Of a DNA stretch of 64,000 nucleotides, positions 60,280 to 64,000 are shown piece by piece. A model generated the notes under the pieces. The model made no database searches and had not been told where the DNA came from. It saw nothing but the letters and a program-made list of their open reading frames with translations. Both the position numbers and the translations under genes were made by a program. The first letter of the stretch is position 1; each line of letters opens with the position of its first letter. This stretch comes from Cohnella herbarum (GTDB lineage Bacteria; Bacillota; Bacilli; Paenibacillales; Paenibacillaceae): contig NZ_CP051680.1 in the NCBI RefSeq assembly GCF_012849095.1, forward strand, positions 4,867,501 through 4,931,500. The letters are read 5' to 3'.

Positions 60280-61623
60280 CTACTTCATCTTAGCGGCTTC
60301 CTTCCAAGCTTTATCCATATTCTCGAGCATGCCCGCCGGCGTAATCGCCTTGAGATATACGCCTTGAGCGGAAGTCATCATTTCCGTAGTGGCCGCGCCG
60401 CCGTAGAGCCATCCTTGATCCAAGAACGGGTAACTGTTGCCGCTTGCGACAACGTCGGCGATTTCCTTGAAGGCTTCGTCGATGTCGCCGGTTTCGCCAT
60501 TGATCGTCATGAACCCTTGCTGGCTCTTCGTCCATACCTTCTGATTCTCGGCTTGGCTCCAGAATGCCAGATACTTCTTAGCCGCATCGGCTACTTTCGT
60601 GTCCTTGTTAATCGCGAAAGTCGTGCCTACCGCAGCCGATGCCACGACCTCTTGCCCCGCAGCGTTGGACGGCATCGCGAACATGCCTAATTTCAAGTCC
60701 GGATTCGACTTCATGATTCCGGCTAACGACCAACTGCCGTCGATGTACATTGCAGCTTTGCCCGTCGCGAAAGCTTTCTGCGCCTGGTCAAGGTTGACGC
60801 CCGTGCTCTTCTCGGTAAGGTAGCCTTTCTCGTTCAAGGAGAACCACTTGTTAACCGTATCGTCCCATGCTCCCGCGAACGTTGCCGTGCCTTCGTTCAG
60901 CTTGGCATCGAAGTCGGGCGTCGTACCGTAGACGAGCGCCGGAGCGACGGTGTAGAGCGCCGCGAGCGTCATCCAACCGTCATTGTTACCGATTGCGATC
61001 GGCAACACGCCGGATTGCTTGATCGCTTCCGCGGCGGCTACGAATTCATCCCAGTTCTTAGGAGTAGCCAAACCCAGCTTCTCGAAAATTTCTTTGTTGT
61101 AATACACGCCCATGACGTTCATATCGTTAGGAATCGCATACACTTTACCCTCCAATGAAGTCGCTTTCAAAGACGCTTCCGAGAAGTTGGAGATAAACGG
61201 TTCGCCCGCAAGATCCATCAGGTATCCCGCTTTGCCGTAAGAGAGAACGTCCGACAAGCCCGGGTGCATAAGGATAACGTCGGAAGCATCTCCGGCGGCG
61301 AAACGGGTCTTGATGAATTCCTTGAACTGCCCGCCCGGCATGCCTTCGTATTTCACTTTGATTCCCGGGTTTTCTTTCATGAACTTCTCGTTCAATTCCG
61401 GAATCGCTCCGAGCTCCGTACCGGATTTATACCCCGACACCTTCAATTCGACTTCCGCTGCGGGAGCCGACGGTTCCGCCGATTGCGGCGCCGATTCCGA
61501 AGCTGGAGTCGTTCCGCTAGCGGACGGACTTGCGCCGTTTTCTTTATTGTTGCCGCCGCAAGCGCTTAGCACCAGAACCAACATCATTGTCAATGCCAAC
61601 AAACCTAGCCCTTTTCTTCTCAT
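60280..61623 (-). CDS. Sugar ABC solute-binding lipoprotein
   Basis: 447 aa. Lipobox VLSAC with lipidated Cys22, then a Ser/Ala/Pro-rich linker (about 25-55). The family-1 fold has NPGIKVKYEGMPGGQFKEFIKTRF, VYAIPNDMNVMGVYYNKEIFEKLGL and AMYIDGSWSLAGI. It probably binds an oligosaccharide. No permease genes are next to it. A YesN/YesM pair lies directly upstream on the same strand and likely controls it. Confidence 0.9.
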   Translation of the reverse strand: MRRKGLGLLALTMMLVLVLSACGGNNKENGASPSASGTTPASESAPQSAEPSAPAAEVELKVSGYKSGTELGAIPELNEKFMKENPGIKVKYEGMPGGQFKEFIKTRFAAGDASDVILMHPGLSDVLSYGKAGYLMDLAGEPFISNFSEASLKATSLEGKVYAIPNDMNVMGVYYNKEIFEKLGLATPKNWDEFVAAAEAIKQSGVLPIAIGNNDGWMTLAALYTVAPALVYGTTPDFDAKLNEGTATFAGAWDDTVNKWFSLNEKGYLTEKSTGVNLDQAQKAFATGKAAMYIDGSWSLAGIMKSNPDLKLGMFAMPSNAAGQEVVASAAVGTTFAINKDTKVADAAKKYLAFWSQAENQKVWTKSQQGFMTINGETGDIDEAFKEIADVVASGNSYPFLDQGWLYGGAATTEMMTSAQGVYLKAITPAGMLENMDKAWKEAAKMK

Positions 61624-61829
61624 CGTATAGCCTCCAATGGATTACTTACTTCTTCTTCATCCTAAGAAAAAGAGGCGTTCATGAAAATCACTTAAAATTC
61701 TTGTTTCTTCTCTTATTTTCGGAACCTGCAATCTATAGGGCAAAGTCGCTCGGACTTCCCTAAAAAAACGAACGCAATCCCAAAAAAACGCCCCGAGGTT
61801 TACATGAACCGCCTCACCGATACTTTACC

Positions 61830-63359
61830 TCAGTCCGTCTCAAGGACGGGACCGTCCCTGTACATCGTCGGAGTCACGTCGAATTTTTTCCTGAATAAGG
61901 TGCTAAAATATTTCGAGCTCGTATAACCGACGGATGAACACACCTCATACATTCTCATATCCGTTTCCAGCAACAACCGCCTAGCTTCATCGAGCCGAAT
62001 ATCGGTCAGGTAATCAATGAATTTGCGACCCGTCGTCTCCTTGAACAGCTCGCTCAGATAAGTGGGATTTAGATGCACGCGCAACGCCGCTTGCTCAAGA
62101 GAAAAGTCCGGATTCCCGTATTCTCTCCGCATCATTTCCTTTACTTTGCCGATAATTTTCCGCTCGTCGAAGCTATCCGGCTTAATCTGGGCAACTTTCT
62201 CGATAAATTGATCGATCGTGGACAACAAGGTAACGGGATCTCCGTTGAACAGCAATTGACCCGAAAGCCGGGTGATATCCGCGTTCATCTCCGTAAGTAA
62301 CGCCGATGGCATTCTTGTGGCTTGAAGACCGACGAAGAAGGCGACAAAGCGGATGAGCCGCCCGAACATCCATACGGGATGACGCTCGCTCGACTGCCCT
62401 AGATCCCGTCGCCATAAATTCAGCAAATCATTCACTGCTTTCAGATCGTTCATTTCGATTGCAACGGCAAGTCGATTAATACGCACGGTCTCTTCGTCCG
62501 GATTAGACTCGTCCAAGGGCTGTATGCTTCGGTACAACATCTCCTGCGCTTGACGGAACGCCGAAGGAAGCTGCCGCAAATCCTCCGTCGGCTCTCCGTA
62601 TCCGAAGGGCGCCCAGCGAGGAGTTTTTCCGTCCGGGGCTTGTTCTGTGCATTCCAACCAATCTTTAAGCTCGGACAACTCCCGCCCTGCCACGAATGTC
62701 ATCTCGCAAACGTTAGACAAGACCACGTCTACGGTTTTGAGCAGGCCCCGATGCGACTTCTCATAATCCGCCATCCAATAAGCCTCAGGCGATTCTACCC
62801 GCCTGCTATCCGCTTCCGGATCATTACGATATTGAAACCTAAGAATAATCCCATATCGAACATCCTCGTCCAGCAGTCCTTCTCCGTCCAGCAACCGTTC
62901 CAGCAATATTAAACTTTCGTCCTTCTTGGTCATCGTCCATTCCAGTACCGTTTTCTCCAACAGCAGCTTCGACTGCCGATTGCGTTCGATCAGAAGCTCT
63001 TCGACCTTCGCGAAAGCGTTCACCAGTTCGTCCCGTTGGACGGGCTTAAGCAGGTAATCGGTCGCTCCGGCACGCAAAGCCGTCTGAATGTAGGCGAATT
63101 TATCGTATCCCGTCAGCATGATCTTGTTGATCTCCGGCCGCTCCTTGTTTAACCTCAGAGCCAATTCCAGACCGCTCATCCCCGTCATTCCGATATCGAT
63201 GATCGCCAAATCCGGGGCACAAGATTTCACTTGCTCCCATGCCTGTTCCGCATCCTCGCAGCTTCCGACGACTTCCCATTGCGGGAGAAGCCTGTTCACC
63301 ATACTCGTCAATCCGACACGGATCGTTTCCTCGTCGTCCACGATCAATAGCTTAGGCAT
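61830..63359 (-). CDS. AraC-type response regulator (YesN-like)
   Basis: 509 aa. The receiver domain has LLIVDDEETIR, phospho-acceptor Asp55 in IIDIGMTG and the conserved Lys in LLKPVQRDE. A long linker leads to a C-terminal AraC HTH pair: EQAALRVHLNPTYLSELFKETTG and YEVCSSVGYTSSKYFSTLFRKKFD. It overlaps the kinase gene by 8 nt. It likely activates the following solute-binding protein gene and transporter genes outside the window. Confidence 0.92.
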   Translation of the reverse strand: MPKLLIVDDEETIRVGLTSMVNRLLPQWEVVGSCEDAEQAWEQVKSCAPDLAIIDIGMTGMSGLELALRLNKERPEINKIMLTGYDKFAYIQTALRAGATDYLLKPVQRDELVNAFAKVEELLIERNRQSKLLLEKTVLEWTMTKKDESLILLERLLDGEGLLDEDVRYGIILRFQYRNDPEADSRRVESPEAYWMADYEKSHRGLLKTVDVVLSNVCEMTFVAGRELSELKDWLECTEQAPDGKTPRWAPFGYGEPTEDLRQLPSAFRQAQEMLYRSIQPLDESNPDEETVRINRLAVAIEMNDLKAVNDLLNLWRRDLGQSSERHPVWMFGRLIRFVAFFVGLQATRMPSALLTEMNADITRLSGQLLFNGDPVTLLSTIDQFIEKVAQIKPDSFDERKIIGKVKEMMRREYGNPDFSLEQAALRVHLNPTYLSELFKETTGRKFIDYLTDIRLDEARRLLLETDMRMYEVCSSVGYTSSKYFSTLFRKKFDVTPTMYRDGPVLETD

Positions 63360-64000
63360 CCTCTTCCGCCTCCTTCATCGTCCGTAGCCGAATTTCGGCC
63401 GTTGTCCCGCCTTCCGGACGGTTTTCTATTCGCAGTCCGTAACCATGACCGTAATAGTGTTGAATTCTCCTATGGACGTTGTTGACCCCGATGTGGTCGC
63501 CCGTCTCCTCGGATTCCTGTTCCTGCAGAGCTTTCATCAACCAGTCCAGCCTGCCGTCGCTAATACCGATACCGTTGTCAGCGACTTCGATGACCAGATC
63601 GTCTTCCATCGTCCTGGCCGATATCTGGATCCACCCTTCCCCCTTCTTCGGGGTTAACCCGTGGATAATCGCGTTCTCGACGAGCGGCTGTACGATCCAC
63701 GGCAATATGTCCGTTCGCATCAGATCGGGAGGGACATCGACGATATATTCCATCTTGGGAAACCTCACGCTCTGAAGACCCATAAATACGTTCACGTACT
63801 CCAGTTCCTTGAAGAGCGGGATGCGTTCCGCCGTCTGTCTAAGGGACAACCGGAATAACTTGCCTAGGGAAGCTACCATGTCCGCGACTTCGTAATCGCT
63901 ATTGATCTCCGCCTTCATATGAATCGATTCCAACGTATTATAGAGAAAATGAGGATTGATCTGGCTGCGCAGAACCTGCACCTCCGCTTGCTGCCGATAG
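63352..64000 (-). CDS. Sensor histidine kinase (YesM-like), C-terminal part cut by window edge
   Basis: 216 codons to the right edge, frame open upstream (RQQAEVQVLRSQINPHFLYNTLE). The His_kinase domain is the YesM/LytS type, with phospho-acceptor His in INPHFLYN. HATPase_c has WIVQPLVENAIIHGL and DNGIGI, but the usual GGTGLG G2 box is replaced by GVNNVHRRI. The extracellular sensor and membrane parts lie beyond the window. Partner of the YesN-type regulator. Confidence 0.9.
   Translation of the reverse strand, partial: YRQQAEVQVLRSQINPHFLYNTLESIHMKAEINSDYEVADMVASLGKLFRLSLRQTAERIPLFKELEYVNVFMGLQSVRFPKMEYIVDVPPDLMRTDILPWIVQPLVENAIIHGLTPKKGEGWIQISARTMEDDLVIEVADNGIGISDGRLDWLMKALQEQESEETGDHIGVNNVHRRIQHYYGHGYGLRIENRPEGGTTAEIRLRTMKEAEEDA

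Noticed and set aside
61740..61829. Terminator between the YesN-type and solute-binding protein genes
   Set aside because: A T run is present on the minus strand, but only a four-pair stem can be formed, so I do not list it.

Overview
The window looks like chromosomal DNA of a spore-forming, Gram-positive soil bacterium of the Paenibacillaceae (Paenibacillus or Cohnella type). The evidence is an alpha/beta-type small acid-soluble spore protein, a lipoteichoic-acid synthase, strong AGGAGG ribosome sites, lipobox-bearing solute-binding proteins, YesM/YesN-type two-component pairs, and an unusual density of sugar ABC importers with LacI, AraC and DeoR regulators. I see no rRNA, tRNA, CRISPR array, phage block or insertion sequence. 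The assignment rests on gene content, not on a search.

Left part (1-10.7 kb). A 7TMR-DISM sensor protein is cut by the left edge. A minus-strand operon follows (7489 down to 688): MalF/MalG-type permeases, solute-binding lipoprotein, LacI regulator, N-acetylglucosamine-kinase-like ATPase and GH4 6-phospho-glycosidase. Its promoter (-35 TTGTCA, -10 TATAAT) carries two identical LacI-type operators and a consensus cre site. Divergent from it is a DeoR - AraL-like phosphatase - AraM/EgsA glycerol-1-phosphate dehydrogenase cluster.

Middle housekeeping and stress part (10.7-31.5 kb). This holds a GyrI-like protein, a remnant of a type I toxin-antitoxin locus, HtpX protease, TVP38 protein, LtaS-like enzyme, MarR regulator, spore protein, and an ABC-F ribosome-protection-type ATPase behind a 47-codon leader ORF and an intrinsic terminator (an attenuator). 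Next come an ArsR/AHSA1/MFS cluster, an H-NOX haem sensor coupled to a hybrid histidine kinase, a quinone/electrophile detoxification cluster (mhqR, frameshifted mhqO, mhqD, flavin reductase), a DoxX/Rrf2 pair, Dps, and a MATE exporter divergent from an AraC regulator.

Right part (31.5-64 kb). After a repeat-rich gap of 1.2 kb lies a minus-strand operon of LacI, ASRT-family protein, RbsB/A/C-type importer, GH20b/DUF4838-like glycosidase, polysaccharide deacetylase and an M24 protein lacking most metal ligands. Two LacI operators control it. On the plus strand an AraC regulator with an extracellular sensor precedes an LplB/C/A-type importer, a GH29 alpha-L-fucosidase, an asparaginase-like protein, a PepV-like dipeptidase and a leucyl aminopeptidase. 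I read this as a possible uptake and degradation route for fucosylated glycopeptides. A 0.9 kb gap made almost entirely of two tandem-repeat arrays precedes pepT. The window closes with an ATL protein, a membrane protein, an ASCH/winged-helix protein, a WYL regulator, DinB, and a solute-binding protein with a YesN/YesM pair cut by the right edge.

Starts were moved from the longest open frame wherever a ribosome site clearly favoured an internal codon. All functions are inferred from motifs and family knowledge; no database was searched.
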